From positions 1-64,000 of the forward strand of contig JAWKTK010000015.1 in assembly GCA_041399205.1 (NCBI GenBank): a DNA stretch of 64,000 bases, in the 5' to 3' direction. The DNA is from JAGQOZ01 sp041399205 (GTDB lineage Bacteria > Planctomycetota > Planctomycetia > Pirellulales > Pirellulaceae). Shown one piece after another: positions 18,251 through 30,570 of this stretch. The translations under genes and the position numbers were made by a program. Positions within the stretch are counted from its first letter, which is position 1. Every line of letters begins with the position of its first letter. The notes beneath the pieces are model-generated. The model did no database searches, was not told the origin of the DNA, and worked only from the letters and a program-made list of their open reading frames with translations.

Positions 18251-21200
18251 CTATGACTCCGATTCTTCGCTTGATGATCTCTCAACGACGAAGGCATTCG
18301 CGTTCACCCTTCGCGAAACCTGCTTCCTGTCCGGTTCGGAGCGAAGGAAGTCGCCGTAAATTGCGGCAGAAATCAGGCGGATCGGGTGATGCGAATTCGT
18401 TGTCATTTCTTTGGTTTGGTCTTCGAATTTGACTTCGGATGCGTGGAGGACATCAGACCGTGAGTTAGTCGTTTCCGCGAAGGGTGTCATGTTGCCAGAG
18501 CGATTGACCGAGTCATTTGATTTGACTTGGGAATCAGGTTTCGTCGAAAGGCCTGCTGGAGTTGATAGCGATTTCTGATTCTGGGCCGCCAAAGAATAGG
18601 TGTTCGCTTGAAAGGCCAAAACCAAGTCGGCGGTATTGAATTCACCATCGCAATTCCAATCGCCGGTCGACCAAGAGGAATTTCCGACCAGCGCGTCTTC
18701 GTATTCGGCGGCAATGAAGATCGCCACTAAATCTTGAGAATTGAAATGCCCGTCAAAATTGGAATCGCCGATTGGAACGCCAAGCAAATCGGTGAGTGCC
18801 AGAACGTCTTGACGGTCAACCTGTTGGTCTCGATTCACATCAAACGGTGTCTGATTCGAACCGCTCGAGACCGCAATGCACACCAAGTCCAAGTCCGTGC
18901 CGTCGACCACGCCGTCTCGATTAACATCGGGTTCGACAATTCGAACACTCGTCACCAGTTCCACGATACTGTTCAGGCTAGTTTGCAGGTACAGCGAATA
19001 GTAACCCGTTTTGTCTGCCGTGATCAAAATCTGTTCGGACTCGCCTGGCACATGTTGCAAGCGGATGAGCGAATTGTCCACTGACAATACGGCGGCCAAC
19101 AGCGGAGAACTTGGAGTGTCCGAAACGACGTCGAGTCGATCGATTTGCACCGCTACCGTTTGTCCTTCAGTCAGCCAAAACAGTCGAGTCGGAAGTGTCG
19201 TTTCCGCCAGATGATTGATGCGAGTCCGGACGTGATATTCGACCGGTTCGTTGTCGGTGATTTCGGAATACGTGGCGTCAATCACATCTCCAAACGTGAC
19301 GGACAGCCTTCCGTCATGATTGTCGCTAATGACGTCAGTTGTAGAAATGGATGCTCGAAAAACGCCGGTCGCCACTTCCAACAACTCGACCGTTTCCACA
19401 TCGCCTGAGTCGGCAGACACAAGAACAGAAATAGAGCCGGTACCGGACTGGTTTCGACTTGTGACGGTCAGTGTCAGATCGTTGCCCACATCCACCGTCG
19501 ATCCGAAGTGCATGCGAGTTCCCGAGACGACGTATTGATCAGGAGCGACCGCCTGATCCACAACTGCAAATCCTTGAATCGGGTTGCGTCCCAGTTCGAA
19601 TTTTCGAAGCACGTTTCCGGTCTGCGGGTCCAGAGCGAAAATCATGCTTTGATCGTTGACGAACAATTCTCCGTTAGAGAATTCCAGGATCGTTGGCCGA
19701 AATTCTAGATCGAATACAGCAACCGGTTCGGGGTTATCGCCACGAAGCGGGTACTGGTAGGCAAAGATTTGATCATTCTGCTGATAATAGATTCGCCCTA
19801 GTTCCGGCGCTATGGCGACGCCTTCGATATTCAGATTCAACGCAATCGGTAAACCTTCATGGGCACCGTAGGCTTCGATCGCATACGAACCGTTGATGAT
19901 TTTTCCATCGGTGATATCGAGACCATTTCGGTCGAATCGGGAAATTGAATCCAGGCGTAAGAAGCTCCCTGGTGCAATCATTTCAATCGCAGTCCGTTTC
20001 GCATAAATTCGACCACCATCGGTTGCCAACGCATCTGCACCCCTGGTCGACAACACTACCGAACGAACCGGCAACCAGGTTGTCGGGTCGTATTCGAACA
20101 ATTGAAAACCGTTTGAGACCCAAGCCTTTGGTGCATTCTGGACAACGGCTAGTTCAGGTTGGTCCAACGCAGCGTCTATTTGGTTCGCTTGACCGGTGAT
20201 CGAATGGTCGACGCCAACACTGAATACGCCACGGTGTATTCGTATTCAAAAGCAGATTCCACCACAAGCCAATGATTTTCGGCACCGGCCGGCAACGTAA
20301 CCAGCAATCTGTTGTTCGCCAAATTCGTCACGACGGGAACATCAATCGCTTGACCATTCTGGTCTTCTATGTGCACTTTGGCAGCAAACGGCCGGCCGTC
20401 AGTGGTGCCAATCAGCACTGTCATTGCATCATCAACAAACGGTACGCAAAACGGTCTTGGTCTGCACACTCTTGACGCTGGCCGACAACACAGACTCGAA
20501 ACTATCCGTAGCCGCTACGGTGCCGTCCAAACGAGAATATCTGTCAACGGCAATGAAGCCTCGATCGTCTCTACTGTGAACATATATGTTGGAATGATTC
20601 AATTCAACGCTGACAGGCTCGGCCATCCGCGAGTGAAAAGCGTTGCTCAAAGCGATCCAGTCTCTAGACTGTAACGGTGAACGCCGTCAGACAACAGGAA
20701 CAGGCCTTCATCATCGGCGGCAATGTCGATGACTTCGAACGTTGGATGGACACGGTCAATGACGTCGTGCGTTGCTAAATCAATGACGCGAATCGTGCTA
20801 TGCCCCTGGTCTTGCTCCAGCGCATAAAGATGAGCGAAATCGGCAGCAATGGCTGTTGGCTGAATCGCAGTTCATACCGACTCATTTGCAAAAACGGATC
20901 AACCGAGTAGCTGCGAACAACGTTACCTTCCAGCTCGAAAAACGATTGACCGTTGTAGGCGCGAAAGAAGTAAGGGCCATCTTGTAAAAATACGTCGATT
21001 CGCTGCAGCGAAAGCGGATCCAGCAAAAACATCCATGAATTGGGGCTGTTGGAGTAAACATCTTCGTTGGCAACTACACGAGGCGAAGTACGGGCAATGG
21101 CCGAAAAAATACGCCCATTTGAATGTGGTACGGTTGATCTATGAGCGCCACTTGGTTGTCACCGATTTCGACCGACGCGCTTTCGACAAACTGCCAACTC

Positions 21201-24200
21201 ACTTCGGTCGGCGCGGCGGCGGTGATGACCAGCGGCAGCGAGCGCTGAGGTAGATCGGAAAATTCGATCACCTGCGGCACTCCTTCGGACAACACGTAGT
21301 CAACACCGTGGAATTGAACCGTTGCTGCTGCGTTGTGGCTTTCTAGAGCCAGCTGAACCGTCCGGTTGGCGGATGGAACGATGGTGAACATGTCGGTGTC
21401 AGCACGGCGGAATGTATCCACGTGTCACCTGACGCACCGGCCATACCAAACTACCCAGCGGCATTCGCCGACCGGAACCAGTTGATCTTCATTCAAACCA
21501 AAGAAGGAATCTGAAATGCTTCGCCCAACGGCGTTTGACGACTCTGGTGAATGCGGTTTCCTGCCCTATCAGTCAAGCCCGAATTTGCCGTGTGCACAAC
21601 CAGCGAATAAGTATCTTCGACTGGATTTTCAAGCGTAACGGTGACGGTATGCGTAGCGTCATCATAACTTACGCCCGAAACGCTTGACCGAGGATTGCGA
21701 ACTCCCTTGCAGCCGGAACGCCGCCGTTGTGACACTGTCCGATCAGCTGTCGCATCGAATCTCACCTGGATCTGGCTTCATTCTTACTGGCAAGACAGTT
21801 CCGTTCACGATTGATGTGGAAAGGACTTGCGGTCCTCGCGAATCCATCTGAAACGAACTGACAATTCGATCATTGGGCACGCCCAGTAACGATTGGAATG
21901 CACCAGGCTGCGCTTCGAATACAACCGTTTGGCCGTCTTCAAACGACGAAAAATCATAGTAGGCTCGCAAGACATTCGGCTGGAACAATTCGACCGCCGT
22001 CACTGGTTGATTGTTGATTGTGATCCGCGACAATTCTGCGCTGGCGGCATTCATGGCGGTGGGAAATTGCATGGTGATGAATTGAGGCACTTCGCCCACC
22101 ACGCTACCATTTTCGGGAATCACCAATTCGGGTGACAAGAACGAATCCGGCAACGGCGGCGTGGTGATGGCAATTTCCACGACCGCATAACCGGCTTGCC
22201 TTCTGGCAAACACTTTGTACCGACCGGCTGACAAATTGCTGGCTTCAAAATCAACGTCCGAAGCACCCGGTTGAATTTCTGCCGTCGCGACAACTTGCCC
22301 GGACAAGTCTTCCACCGACAAGGTGATTTCCGAATTCGCACTGGAAAGCTCGTCCAGTATCGTCGCGTTCACATGAATGGAACCATTGTCTGCGACATCT
22401 ACCAAGAAGGCTTTCTGCCACGAATCAATGCGAGTCATATTTCGAAAGTCTTCCGATACTCCGTTGACACTGATGCGGTTGCTGTCGGAAGCGGAAAAGG
22501 TTCTATCGAAGTACCAGTCGCCATTGCGATGCGCAAGGGCCAATACTGGCTGTCAATTCGTGCAGAAAGATGTATTCGCTGTCAACGTGATACGCGTCGG
22601 CGAAAACGGAATCAGGATAGCGGCTCCGCAACCCAACGCTGGTCTGCTGTCGAAAAGCGATACATTTGAACGTGGTTGACTGATGTGTCGTCGCGATAAT
22701 TGAATCGGATTGACCGATAGAATTCGCGAAAGAACCGCTTCGTTCGGGTCCGCTTTAGTTAACTGCCAACTGCCATCCGATGCCTGACGATAGATATCGA
22801 AACCGACCAGCAGATATTCGTTCGTGGCAAACACGGTCTGGTTTTGACCGACTGGAATGGTCGCCGTTGGCAACCATTGGTCACTGTTCGCTTTGTTCGA
22901 ATACTTTCAGCTCCAAGAAATCTTGTTCATTGAAACCCATGCAAAGAACCGGAGAATCCGTGACACCCATATTTCCAAGAAACGGATTGTCGCCTCGGTG
23001 AATCCCGCCGATGTCCAATGCATCCTGATCCAAGCGAAACAAGTCGGTCCGAAGTTCACCGTTCGCCTTGGCAAGCAACAAACCATCGCCCATCACCACG
23101 CTTCCCCACCATTCATCGGGCATCTCAATGGTTTGATGAAATTCCCAACCCGTATCGTGCAATCGGTAAAGATGAATGGCGCCGAAGTCCACATACCCGA
23201 CCCAACCGCGTGCTTCAAATACGGGGATATCGTCACGCGGATAGGGAAACGGTATCGAAAACGAATCCTGCGCAACAGGCCCCGAAATCTCAACGGTTGC
23301 GTGCAGTTCTGGAGAGGAAACCGGCAGCACGTCGCCCGACCCAACATCAAACACTGTGTCCTTGGTAACCAATATCGAATAGGCATCGCCTCCGGAAATT
23401 CGAACATAGTACGTATCGGCAACGCCATTGTTTGTATGGTCTCGGAGCAATGGAATTCGCGCCGAACCGTACTCTGATTCGGCCGAAGCAATCAAGTTCT
23501 GGCGTTCGTCAAATAGCTCGACAACCAATGACGTCTGCAGTTCAAAGCGGTCCATGGCGGCCAGGCTAATCGACGAAAGTTGAGCATCAGCCAGTGAAAA
23601 CTGATACCAATCATCGTCATTGCGTCGAGTTGCTACGCGAAGGGCATCGATAAAGCGGCCATTGATTCGGTCTTGGAGACCCGAATTTTGCACCTTCACG
23701 TAGAGCGTGTCACCGATCTGGACACCGTGCTGCTGCAGAATCTCTGCGACGTCAAACTCGTACGTTTGCCAATCAAGGTATCCTTGGTTTGGAAACGAAA
23801 CAACTCGGAACCATTGCGTTCCATCCACGCTAACCGCCATTCCATCGCCCAGCGCTGTTCCTTCAAACCGTTCCGGCAACGGTTCCGCCGTTTCTGATTT
23901 TTCCATCATGGCAAACGAAACCAGGATGCGATCCGCCGCTTGGTCCATTGGCACTTGCAATATGGCTTCGCCGTTCCCTCGGAACGCGAGGACGCTGGGT
24001 TGTTCCGGAGAATACGATTCATCCGAAGCGATGGTTTCAACATTGGTAGCGCCCGCCAGCACCCAAGCATCTGACAACGGCGCTTCGAATCGCTCTACAT
24101 AAAGCGGAACACCTTGCGCGGCATTGAAATCTCCAAAAGCCATCGCGAACGAAGGATTGGTTTCACTATTCGACAGCGGCGTCATGATGGCATCAAGGGA

Positions 24201-27191
24201 AGTGGCCGTGTCTGGCGAATCATTGTTCGGTGCCAACGCTTCGTCCGGTTCGAAGATTCCTTGCTGAACCACTTCGACGTCGTATTTGCCGGGGCTGCCG
24301 TTCGCCGCTGAGATTTCGATTCGATAATCTCCGCTTTGCGAAGCCGTGTGATTTAGCGCCAGCGGCACGCCTTGGTGGTTCGCGCTGTTTTCATAAATCA
24401 ACGCACCTTGCGAATCAAGCAAACGCAACGTCAATTTCGCCAAATCACCGCTGGTTAAACGCACCGAAAACGTCGTACCAGCTTGGACGTTTGTTAGCAA
24501 AAATGAATCCGTATCATCCAGATTACTTAGTTCGCCGTGCTGTACTTGCGACAAGCGCCCAAACGGATAGGGGCTAAGATTATCAGCAAGATCGACAACT
24601 TGATTCGATCGGTCAACTTGAAATGCAACTTCGTAGGAACCGCCGCTGAAGCCATTCCCGGTAGGAAATTGAGTTGCTTCTCCGTCCAATTGGTTTCCCG
24701 CAAGATCGGAAACGTATTGGCTGTTCAAGATCAGAACGTAGTCGCCTTCGGGAAGGTCCAGGTCAAACGTCGCCATATTCCCGTCAACGTCCAGGTCAAC
24801 GAACGAACGATTTCCTGTGGACGATACAATTTCTATTGATGCGTGGGACTGAACGGCTTCGCTAAACTGGATTTGGTGATGTTGCAAACCTGTGGAAACG
24901 ATTGAACCGGGTGCAACCGTTGACGAAACAATGGTTGGTGGTGTGACGTCAATCTGAAACTTGATGTCAATTGCGTCATTGGATTGCCCGGAAAGCCGTT
25001 GAATGGCGTCTGGCAGGATTTGCACGTGATGTTCTCCTTCCTGCAGCCCACCGGGTGCCGACAAAAAGAACACGCCACGATTATCGATCCAGACTTCGGC
25101 AGGAACGCCATCGAGCAGGAAACGTTCCGGCTTAAACGTATCTAGCCGATAGGCACCGTCCCACGCCAACTCGACACTACCGACCGAAGAATTCGACAGC
25201 GATTGGTCGGCAGGTTTTGTGTATCGCGGCGAGTAAGTAGGTGTCGACAGGCCGCGAAACACAAGTCCCGTTCGGCCGACGGTGGAACGCGAATCAAACG
25301 AATAGCCGGTCGCTACAGCCGCCGGTAGCTCCAAGCGTTCGTTCAGCCCTTCACCAGAATTGTCGCGAACATACCAATCTCGGACTGACGAAGAGACCAA
25401 TAATTCTGGATCATCAACGACGTTAAGTTCGCCCCCAGCCAAACGAATCGTTTCAACTTCAAACGGCCCATGCTCGGGCAGCACCACGTAGTAACGGTTC
25501 GACTGCAGGATGGGAGTTTGATCAGTCAAGTACGCCGGATTACCTGCATAACTTCCGTTCTTCACAAAATCCAATTGGTAGGTAAAACGAACACCGGGAA
25601 CTTCTATGTAGTATTCATCTGGTACTCCGTTGGTCGTGATGTCGCGAAAGTCATCTATTATCTGAAAACTATCATACGTGGCATAGGAAGCGATGGGATT
25701 CATCATCGCATCGTACAACGTCATTGGCGGACTTTCTTCAGATGACGTTAACACGATCGAAGCAAGCTCTCCGTCATTGAGCGTAAACTTGTACCAATCG
25801 GCCAGATTTGTTCGAGCGGAAATGTGAATATTGTCATAGCCATTTCCTTCGCCTGGGAGACTACCGTTGTTGTAATGTTGGAAACGCACAAACAACTCGT
25901 CACCAAAATCAATATGCGCTCCTTGTTCGATCAAAGCCAAATCGATGATGCCAAACCGGTCTTGATACTCGCGAACAGCAAACCAACGATTGCCGTCAAC
26001 GCTGACGCTGACGCCATTTCCGTTCACGTGTCCTTGGAACGTATTGGGAATCAGACTCCCGGTCTGTTCGGGGCCTAACGAATCGTACTCCAACACCGGC
26101 GAGTCAATGTTAGCTATGTCAAACTGCATGGTGACTTCGTTGGATACAGGCGAACGAAGTAGGTCATTGCCGAGTGCCACCTTGGGTTTGACGTGGAAAC
26201 CCAAATCACCTTGGAAAAATAGGTCTTGGCGAAGTAGATCGTCCGACAGGCCGGGTGGCAAGATGATGCCAAAATCGATTTCCTGAAAGCCATGCGGACT
26301 GGTGTGATAAACGAGGCCGGGACTAAGTAGATCCAACAAGCCGTCCAAGTTCATCGGTGCTGTATCCACAAACAAACCGGACGCAGAATACATTCGCAAT
26401 TGAAATAGCGGAAACACAGACTGCATTGTCACGCGACCGGTGGCAGCATCATAGATCACAGAAGTATCAATGTCGGACGGCATCGCGTCAGGATCGACAG
26501 TGGGATCAGGTGCTTGATCCATCCACAGTGCAAAATTGCCGGGTTCAGAGAATTCGTCGGTGATACGAATTCGCCCCGATTCGCTGGAACGGAACGTTGA
26601 CCATTCGACCGGCAGGGTATCGCCTTCGAACGAATAACCCACCACCGATTCGAATTCACTGTTCGGCCGGCTTCCCAAGACGGAAACTGCCTTCGTCCCA
26701 GGAAATACTTCAAATTCCGGTCGCAACAGAATGGCCGAATCGGGACGTTGATTCGATTGGTCGGTAGTCAGCGTGTCTTCGTGAACGACATTCGTATACA
26801 ACGACAGACCAAAACTGCCATACGCGCCATCTTTAGCAGAAACACGCACAGTATATTCGCCAGGCTCATCGATCTCGATGGCAGACGCATACGTCGTTTG
26901 ACCAACCACAACGGGTTCCAGCGGCAACCATTCTCCGTCGGGCGAAAGCACTTCAAAATCACCCGCAAACAATTCGTCCCTTGGCGTCAGCGTGACACTT
27001 GCGGTCTGCATGCCTTCTAAGGAAATGCGGACATCTTGATTCGGGGAAAAACTACTGACAAACGACTCAACCGTGGACAAATAAGCCCCCGGCCCGACAT
27101 GATACATGGGAACCGGAAAATCAATGGCCAACAACCGACGGTCTTCTAATGATTCGAACTTTCGCTGCCGCGAACCGAAACGCCATTCCAT
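18251..27191 (-). CDS. giant secreted LEPR-XLL / dockerin protein, multiple frame breaks
   Basis: Close to 2980 codons. The start at 27191 has a ribosome site (GGAGAAG). The N-terminus holds the planctomycete LEPR-XLL export motif FESLEDRRLLAID. The first 1436 residues (27191-22881) are intact and contain pre-peptidase-like beta domains (GDYRIEISAANGSPGKYDVE; DWYQFSLADAQLSS) and Big/SbsA-type Ig folds (PTIVSSTVAPGSIVS; IQFSEAVQ). From 22880 to 20170 about nine to eleven frame changes are needed. The last 638 residues (20167-18251) hold propeller-like sequence and dockerin-type calcium loops (DVNRDGVVDGTDLDL; DVNRDQQVDRQDVLAL; DSNFDGHFNSQDLVAI; DWNCDGEFNTADLVLA). Probably cell-surface adhesion or matrix. 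Confidence 0.85.
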
Positions 27192-27358
27192 CTGAATCTT
27201 CTCCGGAAACCAAGATGCTTAAACCCGAGTTGCTTTGACCCTACGCAAAGAACGCGATTCTCGCCGAATCGAAGAAACGTCAAACACCCCATAGTAACTA
27301 TCAACTCAGGTTGTGTCGAGTTGTTGGCGCCGTCAAATTGATAGAACGATGTCTTCAT
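27192..27358. other. start of gap upstream of giant protein gene; no gene seen
   Basis: This is the first part of the 781-base gap between the divergent genes starting at 27191 and 27973. No conserved coding signal or clear promoter was recognised. The rest of the gap holds two hairpin repeats (27359-27517) and featureless sequence to 27972. Confidence 0.5.
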
Positions 27359-27517
27359 CGCCCGACGCGTTAGGAAGAGAAAACGGAGTGTTTCTCTGGT
27401 TCCTCGCTAACGCGTTTGGAATTTGCGTTTCTTGGTAGCCCGACACGTAAAGTGACGGGAAACGGAGCGTTTCTGAAGTCCCCTCGGGCTAGGAAATCCT
27501 GCCGAAAAAACGCAAAT
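27359..27517. repeat. two adjacent planctomycete hairpin repeats
   Basis: The first element (27359-27418) pairs CGCGTTAGGAA with TTCCTCGCTAACGCG around a loop containing CGGAGTGT. The second (27421-27517) has outer arms ATTTGCGTTT (27421-27430) and AAACGCAAAT (27508-27517), and inner arms around TAGCCCGACACG and CGGGCTA, with CGGAGCGT in the loop. A third member on the opposite strand is at 43656-43799. Paired arms and a shared loop word identify one family of palindromic intergenic elements. Confidence 0.8.
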
Positions 27518-27972
27518 GCGCAACGTCAAGACTTTGACGCGGCCTTCCCAGCGTGGCCGAAACGGTGTCGTCGCTGCCGCAACGTTTGCAGCCGTTACTT
27601 TCGGACTTGGGGATCGACGCGAACATGCGGCGAGACCTTGAGTGAAACTTCGAACGCAACTTTGGCAACAGTCGCTCACCGGACCAGTGCCGCATTCAAG
27701 CTTGCTTCGCAGGATAGTGTGCATCTCCGCGGGCCGACATTCTGGCCACGAGTCCCTACCTACCAAGAATCCTCGTCTCACAGCGATTGCCTCGCAAATG
27801 GTTTGTGGCTGGCCCCCAAGATTCAAAGATTCAGCCGAAGTTTTCCTCACTGGGGAACTTAACAACCAAGAATTAGTTGCTGAACGAATCCACTTTAAAG
27901 TAGACTGTCAGCACCACAACCGCCGTTACAACAAACGCACGCGACAATTTCTACTTCGGAAAACGCCACACG

Positions 27973-28521
27973 ATGAAATCGCTTCGGACACATCACCGCT
28001 GGCAGTTTTCATTACAGGCAATCTTCGTAGCGACTGTATTTATCATTTGCGCTATATGGATTGGCATTTCCATTTCGCGAATACTCACGCCTCGTCCTCC
28101 TCGTCCAGATTGGGTCTACAACCGTCAGCTACACCACGCAATCGCGACCGCCAACCGGATTGAAATTCGCTACGGTCGCAAAACATCGGCAGCCAAATTA
28201 CTGTTCTCCGTTGACGCCAAGGATGAAATTGCCGACGCGCACAGAAGATTGCAATTCCAGAATGGGCAATTTATGAAATGTGATTGTATCGGCCTGCTGC
28301 ACATTCAATGGTACCACGACAACCAATTGCTGGCCGATACGTCATTGATTCACGGTCAATCAATACGTTGGTATGCGGTGCCTACCGACATTTCGCTGAC
28401 AGATAGGTCGGCAAAGTGGCTTCAGCAATGGTTAACAAGCCATGGATTGCCGCCGACCTTTGCCCCTGACCCGCCGTGGCCAGAAGATCTCCCTAGCGAA
28501 TCATCCGAAGGCCATGACTGA
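27973..28521 (+). CDS. membrane-anchored hypothetical protein
   Basis: 182 residues. The N-terminus RWQFSLQAIFVATVFIICAI is a single membrane helix of a kind frequent in planctomycete hypothetical proteins (FSLR-type leader). The remaining 140 residues are soluble, with a predicted mixed alpha/beta fold and a Pro-rich tail (PDPPWPEDLP). No enzyme motif was found. The gene is followed by the 28595-28838 repeat array and is convergent with gltD. Function unknown. Confidence 0.7.
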   Translation: MKSLRTHHRWQFSLQAIFVATVFIICAIWIGISISRILTPRPPRPDWVYNRQLHHAIATANRIEIRYGRKTSAAKLLFSVDAKDEIADAHRRLQFQNGQFMKCDCIGLLHIQWYHDNQLLADTSLIHGQSIRWYAVPTDISLTDRSAKWLQQWLTSHGLPPTFAPDPPWPEDLPSESSEGHD

Positions 28522-28594
28522 CGGTGTCCGCATCAAAACTATCTTGACCTACTGAACATTCGCACCAAGAGCCTAGGGCGCGAATCGCCTCGCC

Positions 28595-28838
28595 GGACTC
28601 GTCACCTCGTCCATTATTAGGGACTCGTCACCTCGTCCATTACGCCAGCGAACAGATAGGGACTCGTCGCCTCGTCCATTACGCCGGTAGACAGTTAGGG
28701 ACTCGTCACCTCGCCCACTACGTCAGTAGACAGTTAGGGACTCGTCACCTCGTCCACTACGCCAGCGAACAGATAGGGACTCGTCGCCTCGTCCATTACG
28801 CCAGCGAACAGTTAGGGACTCGTCACCTCGTCCATTAC
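28595..28838. repeat. seven-copy array of the dispersed repeat
   Basis: Seven copies of GGACTCGTC(A/G)CCTCG followed by (T/C)CCA(T/C)TA lie at a period of about 40 bases, with spacers such as CGCCAGCGAACAGATA and CGTCAGTAGACAGTTA. A block around 28641-28684 recurs almost unchanged at 28759-28802, so the array grew by block duplication. Read from gltD, the last copy begins 36 bases after the gltD stop, in the orientation also seen after uxaE. Confidence 0.93.
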
Positions 28839-28874
28839 GTCAGCGACACAAAAACGGGTTGTGCAACGCAATCC

Positions 28875-30440
28875 TTACGATGTGGCGACGGACAGTGACG
28901 AACCGAGCGTATAGCCTGGTGCGGGCAAGGTACTGGAGCCCATTAGGAATTCGTCGATGGCGCGAGCGGCACCGCGGCCTTCATTGATGGCCCACACCAC
29001 CAACGATTGGCCTCGGCGACAATCGCCCGCGGCAAACACGCCGGGAACGTTGGTGGCAAATTTGCCGTGCTGCGCCGCAATGTTGCTGCGCTGATCGTAT
29101 TCCAATCCCAGCATGTCACTGGCTGTGTGTTCCGGCCCCAAGAAGCCCATCGACAAAAAGATCAGATCGGCTTCCCAAACTTTTTCGGAACCGGGTACTT
29201 CGCTGAACGGAGCTTTTTCCGAAGGCTTCGACCAATCAACATTCACGGTGCGAACGCCGGTGACCTTTCCTCCTTCGCCCAAAAACTCCTTGGACAGAAT
29301 GTTGTAACTTCGAGGATCATGGCCGAAGCGAGCTTCCGTTTCCGCGTGCGAATAATCCACTCGAAAAATACGAGGCCACAGCGGCCACGGATTATTGTCC
29401 GCTCGTTCCGCCGGCGGTTTGTCCAACAGTTCAAAATTCACCACGCTGGTGCAACCGTGTCGGAGCGAAGTGCCGATGCAATCCGCGCCCGTATCGCCAC
29501 CACCAATCACGATGACCTTCTTGCCTTTGGCGCAGATGTAGCCGTCGTCGGCCAGTTTGGAATCGAGCAAACTCTTGGTGTTTCGCGTCAGAAAGTCCAT
29601 GGCAAAATGGATACCGGCCAATTCGCGACCCGGAATCGGCAGATCACGAGGCTTGGTTGCGCCGGTGCAAAACAGCACGGCGTCGTTCTCCGTTTTTAGT
29701 TTGTTCGGATCGACAAACTGCAGCGAACATCCTCGTTCCTTCATGATCCGAGTCATATGTCCTTCCGGAAAGTCTTCCTCTTTGCCAACATGCGTGTTGG
29801 TGACAAACGTCACGCCTTCTTCGGTTAGTAGGTCCACTCGACGCTGCACTAAATCCTTTTCCAGCTTCATATTGGGAATGCCGTACATCAACAGGCCGCC
29901 AATCCGGTCCGCTCGTTCATAAACCGTCACGGTGTGGCCCGCCTTGTTTAGCTGAGCGGCGGCGGACAGACCAGCAGGTCCGGACCCGACAATGGCGACT
30001 CGTTTCTGAGTTCGCTTGGCGGGAACCACGGGCTTGATCCAGCCTTCTTCCCAGCCTTTGTCGATGATGGCGTTTTCAATATTCTTGATGGTCACCGGCG
30101 GATTGGTGATTCCCAACACACACGAACCTTCGCACGGCGCCGGACAAGCTCGCCCCGTGAACTCGGGAAAATTGTTGGTCTTGTGCAATCGATTCAGTGC
30201 TTCCTGCCAGCGACCGTTGTAGACCAAATCGTTCCATTCGGGGATTAAGTTATCGATGGGACAACCGTTGTCGGACTGACAAAACGGAACGCCGCAGTCC
30301 ATGCAACGCGCACCTTGTTCTTTCAGTTTCGCTTCGTCCGCTGGAGTGTAGATTTCCAGAAAATCATTGGCTCGCGCAACAGGGTCTCGGTAAGGCACCG
30401 GGTTACGAGCGAACTCTTTAAAGCCAGTGGGTTTTCCCAT
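28875..30440 (-). CDS. gltD: glutamate synthase small subunit
   Basis: 521 residues from the ATG at 30440, preceded by GGAG. Cys motifs for the two [4Fe-4S] clusters are present: CMDCGVPFC, GCPIDN and ACPAPCEGSC. The FAD site is GSGPAGLSAAAQL, the NADPH site is GGGDTGADC, and the C-terminal FAD contact is GVFAAGDCRRGQSLVVWAI. It passes electrons from NADPH to the large subunit, which makes two glutamates from glutamine and 2-oxoglutarate. gltB lies 130 bases upstream on the same strand, so they form a gltB-gltD operon. Intact. Confidence 0.98.
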   Translation of the reverse strand: MGKPTGFKEFARNPVPYRDPVARANDFLEIYTPADEAKLKEQGARCMDCGVPFCQSDNGCPIDNLIPEWNDLVYNGRWQEALNRLHKTNNFPEFTGRACPAPCEGSCVLGITNPPVTIKNIENAIIDKGWEEGWIKPVVPAKRTQKRVAIVGSGPAGLSAAAQLNKAGHTVTVYERADRIGGLLMYGIPNMKLEKDLVQRRVDLLTEEGVTFVTNTHVGKEEDFPEGHMTRIMKERGCSLQFVDPNKLKTENDAVLFCTGATKPRDLPIPGRELAGIHFAMDFLTRNTKSLLDSKLADDGYICAKGKKVIVIGGGDTGADCIGTSLRHGCTSVVNFELLDKPPAERADNNPWPLWPRIFRVDYSHAETEARFGHDPRSYNILSKEFLGEGGKVTGVRTVNVDWSKPSEKAPFSEVPGSEKVWEADLIFLSMGFLGPEHTASDMLGLEYDQRSNIAAQHGKFATNVPGVFAAGDCRRGQSLVVWAINEGRGAARAIDEFLMGSSTLPAPGYTLGSSLSVATS

Positions 30441-30570
30441 AATCAACTCACTCCGAATTATCTACGTTCTTGCTTTGTGTTGGGTTGGCGAAGCCGTCCA
30501 AGGCAGCTTCGCATGAAACGCGAACAACTTTGGCTCAGTCGGTCGCGTGTTTGTTTCGAACCGATGTCGG

